A model generated the notes under the pieces. The model did not search any database. It was not told where the DNA came from and saw only the letters and a list, made by a program, of their open reading frames with translations. Shown piece after piece: positions 44,541-52,521 of a stretch of 64,000 nucleotides of DNA (within the stretch, counting starts at the first letter, position 1; every line of letters starts with the position of its first letter). A program made the position numbers and the translations under genes. The DNA comes from Mesorhizobium sp. Root157 (GTDB taxonomy: Bacteria > Pseudomonadota > Alphaproteobacteria > Rhizobiales > Rhizobiaceae), in the NCBI RefSeq assembly GCF_001427385.1, contig NZ_LMGJ01000023.1, forward strand, positions 1 to 64,000, given 5' to 3'.

Positions 44541-44747
44541 ATGGATCGAGAGAGCAGGAACGCGGCAATTGCCGCGCTGTTGATCATCGGCGCGTTTGGC
44601 TCGTTCGCCTACTATCTGCCGAATGTCATGCTTGCTACGGGGGAGGTTTCGTCAATTCTGGCGGTCGTCGTCGTTGCCATATTCATGGTGGCATTGTTTG
44701 TCGTCTTCTGGCTTCGGGGGATCAGCCAGCGCAGGAAGGGCAAATAG
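44541..44747 (+). CDS. Small two-span membrane protein
   Basis: A 68-residue protein starting at ATG 44541, 40 bases after the CDF gene. It has two hydrophobic segments (AAIAALLIIGAFGSFAYYL at about 8-26, and ILAVVVVAIFMVALFVVFWL at about 39-58) and a basic C-terminus RGISQRRKGK, consistent with an inner-membrane protein with the tail in the cytoplasm. No family is recognised. Co-transcription with the exporter is likely from spacing, so a link to metal export is possible. Confidence 0.6.
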   Translation: MDRESRNAAIAALLIIGAFGSFAYYLPNVMLATGEVSSILAVVVVAIFMVALFVVFWLRGISQRRKGK

Positions 44748-44749
44748 GC

Positions 44750-45814
44750 TCACGCGCTGAGGCTTGCCGACAATAAAAGCAGACCGAGCGCGAACACGAA
44801 GGCTGCGCCGCCGATTTCGATCGCGGAGTGGATGTTGTTGCCGAGCCGGCCGTCGCCGGCCATCAGCACGGCCCAGTTCTTGGCGGTGACGGCAAGCGTG
44901 GCCAGCGCTGACACGGTGATCGCCGTGCCCAGCGCCATGCTAAGCACCGAGAGCACGCCTGCCAGCCACAAGCCGTTGAGCAAGGCGAAAGACAGCACGA
45001 TCAGCGCGCCAGAACATGGCCGGATGCCCACGGCAACGACTGCCGACCAGGCTGTGCGCCAATCGAAGCGTTCTCCCGACAGCAAAACAGGGTCTGGAGC
45101 ATGCGAATGGCCACAGGTTGAGCAGACCGCGCCCTCATGATGACGGTGCGCGCCGTGGTCATGGTCGTGCTGATGCCCGTGATCGTGGCTATGACCTTGT
45201 AAATGCTCGTGTTCATGCGCATGCGCGGCCGATAGGCTGTGCGCGGGACCAGCGCCGGCAAGACGGCGCACCAACGGTCCGGCTTTTTGCCATAACAGCC
45301 AGGCGCCGAATGCCGTCACGAAGACATAACTGGCGATTTCGAGGAACCAGGCGGCGTCCGTCATCGAGACTGATGTGCCGCGCAGGACGAACCAGGCAAG
45401 CACCATCACCACGATCGCCGTCAGCGCCTGAAGGAAGGCTGACACGAAGGACAGCATGACACCGCGCTTGAGCGCCACTTCGTTGGCAACCATGTAGGAC
45501 GAGATCACCGCCTTGCCGTGGCCCGGACCTGCCGCATGGAAGATGCCGTAGGCAAAGGACAGCCCGACAAGCAGCCACATGTTGCTGCCGTCGTCGCGCA
45601 TGGCCTTCATCGTGGTGGAGAGCGAACGGTAGAACGCCTGCTGGTGCTGGTTGATCCAGACCAGCCAGTGGGAGAACAGGCCGGTCGAAGGGGCAATGGC
45701 GTCATTGGTGCCGATGCCGAGCGAGCTTTGCGCATGGGCATGGCCGATCAGATGCGCCAGCACATAGGCCAGTGCCAGAACGGCGAATGTGGCGCGAACG
45801 GCCGTCTTGCTCAT
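44750..45814 (-). CDS. NicO/RcnA-type nickel-cobalt exporter
   Basis: A 354-residue membrane protein. N-terminal hydrophobic segment, then FHAAGPGHGKAVISSYMVANEVALKRG near 92, the family's metal-binding HxxxxxGH region. A long His-rich cytoplasmic loop at about 200-235 alternates His with Asp, Gly and Glu. The second half has VAVGIRPCSGALIVLSFAL near 268 with the conserved Cys. Six or more membrane spans. It pumps Ni2+ or Co2+ out of the cytoplasm. Encoded just after (10 bases) the DUF1007 gene, a known pairing for this family. Confidence 0.9.
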   Translation of the reverse strand: MSKTAVRATFAVLALAYVLAHLIGHAHAQSSLGIGTNDAIAPSTGLFSHWLVWINQHQQAFYRSLSTTMKAMRDDGSNMWLLVGLSFAYGIFHAAGPGHGKAVISSYMVANEVALKRGVMLSFVSAFLQALTAIVVMVLAWFVLRGTSVSMTDAAWFLEIASYVFVTAFGAWLLWQKAGPLVRRLAGAGPAHSLSAAHAHEHEHLQGHSHDHGHQHDHDHGAHRHHEGAVCSTCGHSHAPDPVLLSGERFDWRTAWSAVVAVGIRPCSGALIVLSFALLNGLWLAGVLSVLSMALGTAITVSALATLAVTAKNWAVLMAGDGRLGNNIHSAIEIGGAAFVFALGLLLLSASLSA

Positions 45815-45824
45815 AAGGCTGCCC

Positions 45825-46487
45825 TCATGCCCGACAATTCAGTTCGAGCTTCGTTGCAAAAATCTTGCTCATGTCGGTGCCGGTCGGGTCGTTGAAGAAC
45901 GCATCGGTCAGGGTTTGCTGATTTTGCGCAATCGCCGTGTCGGGATCAGGGCGAACGACCGTGCGGGTGCACGACGCGGGCAAGCCCTCGACCGCCATGT
46001 TCTCGTCTTCGGTGAAATCGATGGCGGTGTAGAAGGTCGGGTCGTAGATTCCCAAAGTGATCTTGCCTGAAAGCGGAATTGCGGTTTCGGGCGTCGATTC
46101 GAACAGCACGATCAACTGGTTGTTGTCGAGGTTCACCATCAGCGCTGCGGGCGGCTTCATCTTCACATCCTTGCCGTCGACGGTGACCAACTGGAAGTAG
46201 TTGTATTCGGCCAGCGACGTGAAGATGGTCTCGGACACTTCCTTCAATTCGGCATCGTCCAACTTCAGGTCGGAATTGGCGTCGAACTCCATCAGCACCG
46301 TGCTGGAGAATAGGTCGTCGAAGCGCCACACATGCCTGAGCCCGGTGATCGATTGGTGATCGGGAGCGAGGACGACATCCAGCCTGGCTTCGGCGAAGAC
46401 GTGGGGGTGCACATTCGCCGGTGCCGTTGCCGCCACAAGGCCAGCCACGGCCAATGCAGCCGGAAGAACTTTGCGTTTCAAAGGCAT
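45825..46487 (-). CDS. DUF1007 family periplasmic protein
   Basis: A 220-residue exported protein. A signal peptide (VLPAALAVAGLVAATAPANVHPH) is followed by the DUF1007 hallmark HPHVFAEARLDVVLAPDHQSITGLRHVWRFDDLFSS, with conserved histidines near the mature N-terminus that suit a metal site. An EF-like acidic stretch EFDANSDLKLDDAELKEV follows near 95. DUF1007 genes commonly precede nicO-type exporters, as here, and are presumed to hand metal to them. ATG 46487 is chosen for the signal peptide. ATG 46517 is a weaker alternative. Confidence 0.87.
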   Translation of the reverse strand: MPLKRKVLPAALAVAGLVAATAPANVHPHVFAEARLDVVLAPDHQSITGLRHVWRFDDLFSSTVLMEFDANSDLKLDDAELKEVSETIFTSLAEYNYFQLVTVDGKDVKMKPPAALMVNLDNNQLIVLFESTPETAIPLSGKITLGIYDPTFYTAIDFTEDENMAVEGLPASCTRTVVRPDPDTAIAQNQQTLTDAFFNDPTGTDMSKIFATKLELNCRA

Positions 46488-46575
46488 GAGTTGGCGCGAT
46501 TCCCTCGGTTGCCGCATTTTGCCGAGGGTTATCAGAAAGCGGGCGAAATTGGGACCGCTCCACCGATGGACAAGG

Positions 46576-47475
46576 CTATGCCGCTTCGCGTGCCTTGAAC
46601 CACTGGGCAAGGAAGTCGACGAGGACGCGCACCTTTGCCGGCAGGTAGCGGCGGTGAGGGTAGACGGCAAAGATGCCGCCGCCCTGGAGGATGCGGTCAT
46701 CGAGAACCGGCACGAGGCGTCCGCCGATGATCTCCGGCGACGCGATGAAGTCCGGAAGGATCGCGAAGCCGAGGCCGGATACGGCAGCGGCGCGAGCGAC
46801 CATCGGGCTGTTGACTTCCATCGGGCCGGAGACGGAAACGCTTATCGTGTCGCTTGTTTCGCCCTTGAACGGCCAGTTGGAAAGCCAGCGGCCATTGGTA
46901 TCGACGATGCAGGGCAAGCGGGCAAAATCCTGGGGCTTTGTTGGCATGCCATGCTTGGCGATCAATTCCGGCGAACCGCAGATGCGAACCGAAAAGGGCG
47001 CCAGCCGCTTTGCAATCAGCGACGAGCTTTCCAGTCGCGAAATGCGGATTGCCAGATCGAAACCCTCTTCGACCAGATCGACGAAGCGATCGTCGAGGTC
47101 GATCTCCAGCACGATGTCGGCATGCTCCTTGGCGAAGTCGACCAGCGACTGGCCGATGGGCGCGTCGGCGAAAGTGCGGGGCGCCGAAAGCTTGATGCGG
47201 CCGCGCACGTCGCCGGAGGATTCACGCACATCATCGGCGAGGCTGTCGACTTCGCGTACGATTTCCGAGGCGCGCCGGTAGTAGGTATGCCCCGCCTCGG
47301 TCAGCGAGAACTGGCGCGTCGTGCGGTTGAGCAGGAGGGCGCCGAGTTCGTCTTCCAGTTCGCGCACGTATTTGGACAACAGCGCCTTGGAACGGCCGAT
47401 CTTGCGCGCCGCCGCCGAGAAGCCTTCCGCTTCCACGACGTCGATGAAGGCGCGCATGCGGGTCAATGTGTCCAT
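46576..47475 (-). CDS. LysR-family transcriptional regulator
   Basis: A 299-residue LysR protein. The winged helix-turn-helix occupies residues 1-60 (MRAFIDVVEAEGFSAAARKIGRSKALLSKYVRELE). The ligand-binding domain runs from about 90 (GRIKLSAPRTFADAPIGQSLVDF) to the end, ending near the GLGFAILPDF and FVDFLAQWF blocks of the CrgA/DmlR-type group. It starts four bases after the amidase stop, on the same strand, so it is the second gene of that operon. The inducer and target genes are not evident. Confidence 0.9.
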   Translation of the reverse strand: MDTLTRMRAFIDVVEAEGFSAAARKIGRSKALLSKYVRELEDELGALLLNRTTRQFSLTEAGHTYYRRASEIVREVDSLADDVRESSGDVRGRIKLSAPRTFADAPIGQSLVDFAKEHADIVLEIDLDDRFVDLVEEGFDLAIRISRLESSSLIAKRLAPFSVRICGSPELIAKHGMPTKPQDFARLPCIVDTNGRWLSNWPFKGETSDTISVSVSGPMEVNSPMVARAAAVSGLGFAILPDFIASPEIIGGRLVPVLDDRILQGGGIFAVYPHRRYLPAKVRVLVDFLAQWFKAREAA

Positions 47476-47479
47476 CGTG

Positions 47480-48670
47480 TCAGCCCTTTGTCGCGTCGAG
47501 GATCCGGCGTCCCAGCCCGAGAAGCGCCATATCGCTACCGGATGGGCCGAGCAGCGACAGGCCGAACGGCGCGTCGTGAACAACACCCAGTGGCAGCGTC
47601 AGTTGGGGGAAGCCCGTCAAGCCGGACAGGCACAGCAGTTTCAACGCGCGTTCGCGATAATCGAGCAGGGCATCGTGGCCGGCATCCTTCAAAGGCGCTG
47701 GGCCGGGAACGGTCGGCAGGACAAGGAAACCGTCGGAACCGAGCAGTTCGGCAAGCTCCTGACGGACGATGCCTCGGCGTTCCCGTTCGCGCCTCACGTC
47801 CTCGGCGCTCAGCGTGCGGCCGAAATCGAAGCGCTCCTTCACGCCCGGACCAAGTTGCGGATCACGGCTGGAGATCCACGCCCCATGCTCGGCCCAGGCC
47901 TCGTCGGCCTGGATGTAACGGAAGCACCGGTAAAGTTCGTCCGGCGTTGCACTGAACCCCACGGGCTGCGGCCCGCCGACAATGGCGGCGGCAATGGCTG
48001 GCAGCCTCTTGTATTCCGCTGCTTCGTCCGGCCCGGTGACCAGCGCATCCAGCCATTCGAAAGAAAGAGGGCGTTGGAGGCTGATGCCCTTGGCATCGTC
48101 ACCCAGCAACACCTTGCCTACGGCTTCATAGGTGTCCATGTCGCGGGCAAACCAGCCGAATGTGTCGAGGCTTGCCGCCAGTTTCATTGCGCCTGCGAGC
48201 GGGATGCGCCCGTGGCTGGTGCGCAGGCCGATCAGCCCGCAGAAACTGGCCGGGGCGCGGATCGAGCCGCCGGTGTCGGAGCCGATGGCGATATCGGCAA
48301 GGCCACCTGCGATGGCCGCGGCTGAACCGGACGACGAGCCGCCTGTTACACGCTGGGGTGCTGCAGGGTTGATGGGGAATTGAAAATGCGCATTTTGCCC
48401 CATCAACGAGAACGCCAGTTCGTCGGTTTGTGTCTTGCCGGCGAATCGCGCGCCCGCATCGAGCAGCTTCTGGATGGGGGGCGCCGTTTTCAGCGCCGGC
48501 TGGCTTTCGGCGTACTTCTTCGGGTTGCCGCAACCGGTACGATAGCCGGCGACATCGAAAATATCCTTCACCGCCAGGGACAAGCCGTGGAGGGGCCCGG
48601 AATCCGTATTGGAAACAGGCGCTTGATGCAGATCGAGAAAGGCGTGGAAAGGGTCGCGTGCGACGGTCAT
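47480..48670 (-). CDS. Amidase signature family protein
   Basis: A 396-residue amidase. The Ser-cisSer-Lys triad is visible: Lys in LAVKDIFDVAG near 35, cis-Ser in GGSSSGSAAAIAGG near 110, and the nucleophile Ser in GSDTGGSIRAPASFCGL near 134. It hydrolyses a small-molecule amide. AtzF/indoleacetamide-hydrolase-like enzymes are relatives, but the substrate is not shown. Start is ATG 48670. A TTG three codons earlier is possible. It is divergent from ornithine decarboxylase and followed by a LysR gene. Confidence 0.9.
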   Translation of the reverse strand: MTVARDPFHAFLDLHQAPVSNTDSGPLHGLSLAVKDIFDVAGYRTGCGNPKKYAESQPALKTAPPIQKLLDAGARFAGKTQTDELAFSLMGQNAHFQFPINPAAPQRVTGGSSSGSAAAIAGGLADIAIGSDTGGSIRAPASFCGLIGLRTSHGRIPLAGAMKLAASLDTFGWFARDMDTYEAVGKVLLGDDAKGISLQRPLSFEWLDALVTGPDEAAEYKRLPAIAAAIVGGPQPVGFSATPDELYRCFRYIQADEAWAEHGAWISSRDPQLGPGVKERFDFGRTLSAEDVRRERERRGIVRQELAELLGSDGFLVLPTVPGPAPLKDAGHDALLDYRERALKLLCLSGLTGFPQLTLPLGVVHDAPFGLSLLGPSGSDMALLGLGRRILDATKG

Positions 48671-48799
48671 TGTCTTCAATTTCGATACGGTTGAGGCAGC
48701 ATTGTTCGATAATGCAGTTTTTTCAAGCAGGGCGCAGAATTTAATTGATTGTGAAGGGCGATCTCCCTATATCGCGCTTGCCCAAAGTCGCACGTGCCT

Positions 48800-49015
48800 G
48801 TGGGTGTCCGCCGATCCTCGAATGGCGAGGAAATCGGTAAGGTAACTGGAGCCAACCCCTCCAGTCGGTTTAGCGGCCAACCGCGAAATCGAGGACACCT
48901 TGAAGCAACGACGGTGCGGGCCTTTCTGGTTCTCTTTCGGCTGTCCAAAAGTCGGAGTTACTGAAGAGGCACACCATCATTGCCGGCAGTGCGGAACGGG
49001 ATCCTCCCATTTCCA
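48800..49015 (+). ncRNA. speF-type structured leader of ornithine decarboxylase
   Basis: The 548-bp gap before the decarboxylase holds a multibranched RNA fold. A closing helix, GGTGTCC (48803-48809) with GGACACC (48893-48899), surrounds three hairpins: CCGAT-CCTCG...CGAGG-aa-ATCGG (48811-48837), ACTGGAG/CTCCAGT (48845-48865) and CGGTT/AACCG (48866-48883). The last can instead form GCGG/CCGC (48873-48884). A conserved-looking tail follows to about 49015. This matches the alphaproteobacterial speF motif, a leader described upstream of ornithine decarboxylase genes. Further small stems (TGACC/GGTCA at 49040, CGCCG/CGGCG at 49066-49080) lie between it and the gene. Confidence 0.8.
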
Positions 49016-49218
49016 AGCCAAGGCAGACAAAGCGAATTTTTGACCGGGCAAGGTCAAGGATTCACCGCCGCGAGACGGCGTTTCCTGGTTCCGGTGTCTC
49101 CACCAGCCGGCTCCATGAGACTCCCGCCCCGCCTTTGTTTGACCGCGCTATGCGAGGCTGCGAGCCCGTATGCGCAGCCTTTGTGCACGCCGGTTCCGGC
49201 GTATTTGGAGCGACCCCG

Positions 49219-50352
49219 ATGGCAACCCAGCGCATTCTCGATTTCCTTGCCACCCGACGTCCGACCGGCCCTTGCCTTGTCGTCGACCTCGATGTCGTGC
49301 GCGACAATTTTTGCGCCTTTGAAAAGGCGCTGCCCGATTCCAGGATCTACTATGCCGTGAAGGCCAATCCAGCGCCGGAAATCCTGCGTTTGCTGGCCTC
49401 GATGGGCTCGTCCTTCGACACCGCCTCGGTGGCCGAAATCGAAATGGCGCTCGACGCCGGCGCGCCCGCGTCGCGCATATCCTTCGGCAACACGATCAAG
49501 AAGGAGCGCGATATTGCGCGCGCCTATGAACTCGGCATCCGCCTGTTCGCGGTCGATTGCGTGGAAGAGGTCGAAAAGGTGGCGCGCGTGGCAGCCGGCA
49601 GCCGCGTGTTCTGCCGCGTGCTTACCGACGGCGAAGGGGCCGAATGGCCGCTGTCGCGCAAGTTCGGCTGCGTGCCGGCGATGGCCGTCGATGTGTTGCG
49701 CCATGCGGCTTCGCTCGGCCTCGAAGCTTACGGCGTCTCGTTCCATGTCGGCTCCCAGCAGACTGACCTCAGCGCCTGGGATCGGGCACTGGGCGATGCC
49801 GCCAAGGTTTTCACCACGCTTGCCGGGGAAGGCATCCTGCTCAAGATGGTCAACATGGGGGGCGGGTTCCCGACCCGTTACCTGAAGGACGTGCCGGCGG
49901 CGCAGGCCTACGGCCAGGCGATCTTCGAGGCGCTGAGCAGGCATTTCGGCAACCGCATTCCCGAAACGATCATCGAGCCGGGCCGCGGCATGGTCGGCAA
50001 TGCCGGCGTCATCAAGTCCGAGGTCGTGCTGATCTCCAAGAAGGCCGACAACGACAATGTTCGCTGGGTCTATCTCGACATCGGCAAGTTCGGCGGATTG
50101 GCCGAAACCATGGACGAGGCGATTCGCTATCCGCTGGTCACGCCGCGCGACGGCGATGCGGTGGCGCCTTGTGTGCTCGCCGGACCGACCTGCGATTCGG
50201 CCGACGTGATGTATGAAAAGACGCCGTATCCGCTGCCTTTGTCGCTGACCATCGGCGACGAGGTGCTGATTGAGGGAACGGGCGCATACACCACGACGTA
50301 CTCGGCCGTCGCCTTCAACGGGTTTGAACCGCTCCGATCCTACGTGATCTGA
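49219..50352 (+). CDS. Ornithine decarboxylase, fold-type III PLP enzyme
   Basis: A 377-residue alanine-racemase-fold decarboxylase. The PLP Lys48 is in IYYAVKANPAPEIL, the PLP-phosphate Gly-rich loop in NMGGGFPTRY near 215, EPGRGMVGNAG near 255, and the active-site Cys in GPTCDSADVM near 325 that comes from the partner subunit. It makes putrescine from ornithine. Some rhizobial members also accept lysine. Start ATG 49219 follows GGAG by nine bases. It feeds homospermidine synthase (26704) and carries the long structured leader. Confidence 0.93.
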   Translation: MATQRILDFLATRRPTGPCLVVDLDVVRDNFCAFEKALPDSRIYYAVKANPAPEILRLLASMGSSFDTASVAEIEMALDAGAPASRISFGNTIKKERDIARAYELGIRLFAVDCVEEVEKVARVAAGSRVFCRVLTDGEGAEWPLSRKFGCVPAMAVDVLRHAASLGLEAYGVSFHVGSQQTDLSAWDRALGDAAKVFTTLAGEGILLKMVNMGGGFPTRYLKDVPAAQAYGQAIFEALSRHFGNRIPETIIEPGRGMVGNAGVIKSEVVLISKKADNDNVRWVYLDIGKFGGLAETMDEAIRYPLVTPRDGDAVAPCVLAGPTCDSADVMYEKTPYPLPLSLTIGDEVLIEGTGAYTTTYSAVAFNGFEPLRSYVI

Positions 50353-50488
50353 AAGTTCGGGCAGAAAGGTCGGGAGGCCCGGCTGCAAATGCCAAGGCCT
50401 GCCGGCTTTCGATGCCGAACACGCCGCCAGCGTCATTCGCCGGCGGTTCGCTTGTGGAACAGATCTCCGCTCGTGAAGGATTGCGGAA

Positions 50489-51055
50489 ATGGAACTTGCT
50501 CACGAACAACCAATCGACGCGGCGAACCTTGCTGTCGTTGCCGAAAATGCGACCGACGCGGTGGCGCGGGACGCATTGCTCGACCGCGCAATGGGACCGG
50601 GCCGCAAACGCAAGTCGTCGGAAAAGCTCCGGCGCGGCCGGCGCCCGTCCGAAGGCCTTGCCTTCGTCGCTCGCGATCAGACGGGTACGCTCGTCGGTAC
50701 GGTGCGGCTGTGGGACGTTGCGCTAGGCGAGGGCGGGCAACAAGCGCTGCTGCTCGGCCCGCTCGCCGTCGAACCGGCGTTGAAGGGTGCTGGCGCAGGC
50801 TCGGCGCTCATGCGCCATGCCGTGGCGGAAGCGAGGCGACTCGGCCACCGCGCCATCCTGCTGGTGGGCGATGAACCCTACTACCAGCGCTTCGGCTTTT
50901 CGGCGGCAAAGACAGGGCGGCTTGCCATGCCCGGCCCGTATGAGCGGCACCGCTTCCTTGCACTGGAGCTTGTCGTGGGGACGCTGGACGGCGCTGCCGG
51001 CACGCTCGAGGCCGCTGGCCGCAAGGTCCGCCCGGAAAAACCCGAGGCCGCCTGA
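50489..51055 (+). CDS. GNAT family N-acetyltransferase, YhbS-like
   Basis: A 188-residue acetyltransferase. Core blocks are LAFVARDQTGTLVGTVRLWDV near 57, LLLGPLAVEPALKGAGAGSALMRHAVAEARRLGH near 87 (the acetyl-CoA loop), and ILLVGDEPYYQRFGF near 122. It follows the decarboxylase by 136 bases on the same strand, so a role in polyamine or amino-acid acetylation is possible, but this is only context. A bidirectional terminator follows. Confidence 0.87.
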   Translation: MELAHEQPIDAANLAVVAENATDAVARDALLDRAMGPGRKRKSSEKLRRGRRPSEGLAFVARDQTGTLVGTVRLWDVALGEGGQQALLLGPLAVEPALKGAGAGSALMRHAVAEARRLGHRAILLVGDEPYYQRFGFSAAKTGRLAMPGPYERHRFLALELVVGTLDGAAGTLEAAGRKVRPEKPEAA

Positions 51056-51058
51056 AGC

Positions 51059-51091
51059 AAAAAGGCCACCCGATCGGCGGGTGGCCTTTTT
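51059..51091. terminator. Bidirectional Rho-independent terminator
   Basis: AAAAA, then GGCCACCCG (51064-51072), loop ATCGG, CGGGTGGCC (51078-51086) and TTTTT. The perfect 9-bp stem with A-run and T-run works in both directions between the convergent acetyltransferase and SCP2 genes. Confidence 0.93.
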
Positions 51092-51109
51092 GCTCTCAAG
51101 AATTTTGCA

Positions 51110-51394
51110 TCAGCCGATCAACTGGCTGAGCTGCATGGCGATCGACATGTCGCCTTCGATCTTCAACTTGCCGGTCATGAACGCCATGGTTGGATTGAGG
51201 TCGCCGGCGATCAGCGATTCCAGATCGTCCAGCGACAGTGTGATGGTGCAGTCGGCCGGGCCGTCGGTGGTCGAGATGGTGGCGCCGTCGATCAGGATCA
51301 CGCCGTCGCCGCCGGTGTCGAACTTGACCGACCGGTCGAAGCCGGCGCTCTCGACCTGAGTTTTCAGCTTGGCTGCGATTTCCTGGACACCCAT
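51110..51394 (-). CDS. SCP2 sterol-binding domain protein
   Basis: A 94-residue stand-alone SCP2 domain (VQEIAAKLKTQVE, VKFDTGGDGVILIDGATISTTDGPADCTITL, DLNPTMAFMTGKLKIEGDMSIAMQL). Such proteins bind fatty acids, acyl-CoA or other lipids in a hydrophobic pocket. Cytoplasmic. It has its own promoter with a palindrome of the kind recognised by MerR-family lipid and amino-acid catabolism regulators. Confidence 0.9.
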   Translation of the reverse strand: MGVQEIAAKLKTQVESAGFDRSVKFDTGGDGVILIDGATISTTDGPADCTITLSLDDLESLIAGDLNPTMAFMTGKLKIEGDMSIAMQLSQLIG

Positions 51395-51482
51395 GGCATT
51401 TCCTTGTCGTTTTGCGTTTTACGTTCGGATTTGCCCGGGCCATGCCCAAGCCGCTCGAAGGCGCATGCGCGCCGTTGCACGG

Positions 51483-51511
51483 ATATATGGGGTATATGAC
51501 GTTTACGTCAA
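51483..51511 (-). promoter_or_regulatory. SCP2 gene promoter with TTGACGTAAACGTCA operator
   Basis: Minus-strand TTGACG (51506-51511), 17-bp spacer, ATATAT (51483-51488). The palindrome TGACG-TTTA-CGTCA (51497-51510) overlaps the -35 and spacer. It resembles the LiuR-type MerR-family site (TTTACGTTTACGTAAA-like) used in proteobacteria for branched-chain amino-acid and acyl-CoA degradation genes. The match to that regulator is inference. Confidence 0.5.
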
Positions 51512-51550
51512 CGTGATTTCAAGTGAGTCGTACTTCGACCGCTGCAGGCA

Positions 51551-52069
51551 TCAATGCGTGGAGGTCGGCTCGGTCTGCGAATTTGCCGGCGTGGATGGCT
51601 TGCGCCGGCGCTTGGCGTTGTCGCGGATGTCGTCCTTGGTCAGGAAGTCGATCTGGTCGACGAGCACTTCCTTGATCAGGTCGATGCCAACGCGGGTATT
51701 GATGCTGTCGCGCAGGCTGGTGCGGAAAGCATCCAGATCGATCGTCGTCTTGTCGGAGAAGTCGATCTGCGGGTTGGAATAGAGATAGGAATAGACCTGG
51801 TCGGTGATGATCGAGGTCGGCGGAACGGAAAGTTTCGCCAGCTTGGCCGGCTCGGCGGTGAACACCAGTTTGGTGAGGAAGTAGCCGTCCACGCGGGCGT
51901 TGCGGACGTAGGGCACGGTGATGATGTCGGTGCTGACGTAGTCGAGCCCGCCGAACAACGGCTTGGCGGTGGCGGCTTCGTCGCGGGCTCCCGCAGCCTG
52001 AAAGGAATAGAACACCGCGCCGACGGTGACGGCGCATATCCACAGTGTGGCAACGATGAACTTGATCAT
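51551..52069 (-). CDS. FliL-like single-span protein of the flagellar cluster
   Basis: A 172-residue protein with one membrane anchor at residues 4-23 (FIVATLWICAVTVGAVFYSF), a periplasmic domain and a basic C-terminal tail. The topology and the closing region SLRDSINTRVGIDLIKEVLVDQIDFL resemble FliL proteins (helix, then a strand ending near Gln), which support the stator. Conventional FliL hallmarks are weak, so this is inference. Start ATG 52069 lies after the preceding gene's stop. An upstream ATG at 52159 would overlap that gene by 68 bases. Last gene of the minus-strand flagellar block in this window. Confidence 0.5.
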   Translation of the reverse strand: MIKFIVATLWICAVTVGAVFYSFQAAGARDEAATAKPLFGGLDYVSTDIITVPYVRNARVDGYFLTKLVFTAEPAKLAKLSVPPTSIITDQVYSYLYSNPQIDFSDKTTIDLDAFRTSLRDSINTRVGIDLIKEVLVDQIDFLTKDDIRDNAKRRRKPSTPANSQTEPTSTH

Positions 52070-52091
52070 CTGGCGGCGGCCCCGGCCAGGA

Positions 52092-52517
52092 TCACGTTTG
52101 GGCCCAGCCGAATTGGCCGGCGGAGTAGGTTCCGTCGGCTTCGGCGTGCTGGATGGCATTCTTCAACAGGTTGGCTACCTCCTTGACCGCGTTGAGGTGG
52201 GCCAGGATCGCCGCCTCGTTGCGAGCCAGCTTCTGCCGCAGACGGGTCAGCCCATCGCGGTGTTCTGCCAGCAGATCGGGTTGGTCGATCCCCTTGATGG
52301 CACGGTTGAGTTCGTAGAGGTAACGGCTCTTGCGTGCATTCGATGCCTTGATGTCGAAACCGGCATTGTTGCGGATCGAGGCCGTTTCCTCTTCGACCGC
52401 CTCCTCTATGCGCCCGATAATGGCGGCGAGGTTACCCGGCCTCTGGGAAACGAGATGCCGCTCAGGGCTGACCGCCGTTGCGGGCAGGTTGGACGTGAAT
52501 TCCGAATAGTCGGTCAT
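52092..52517 (-). CDS. FlgN-like flagellar export chaperone (putative)
   Basis: A 141-residue, largely helical cytoplasmic protein (LAAIIGRIEEAVEEETASIRNN, LTRLRQKLARNEAAILAHLNAVKEVANLLKNAIQ). Length, predicted long helices and location between the rod-binding protein and the FliL-like gene fit FlgN, the chaperone for FlgK and FlgL, both encoded in this cluster. Sequence identity to FlgN is not obvious by eye, so the name is provisional. It starts four bases after the stop of the rod-binding gene. Confidence 0.5.
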   Translation of the reverse strand: MTDYSEFTSNLPATAVSPERHLVSQRPGNLAAIIGRIEEAVEEETASIRNNAGFDIKASNARKSRYLYELNRAIKGIDQPDLLAEHRDGLTRLRQKLARNEAAILAHLNAVKEVANLLKNAIQHAEADGTYSAGQFGWAQT

Positions 52518-52521
52518 CGGG

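Noticed and set aside
48822-48845. Short reading frame ATG GCG AGG AAA TCG GTA AGG TAA inside the speF-type leader
   Set aside because: No ribosome-binding site and the ATG lies in the loop of a stable hairpin. Unlike the E. coli speFL arrest peptide it has no extended conserved sequence, so it is likely incidental.
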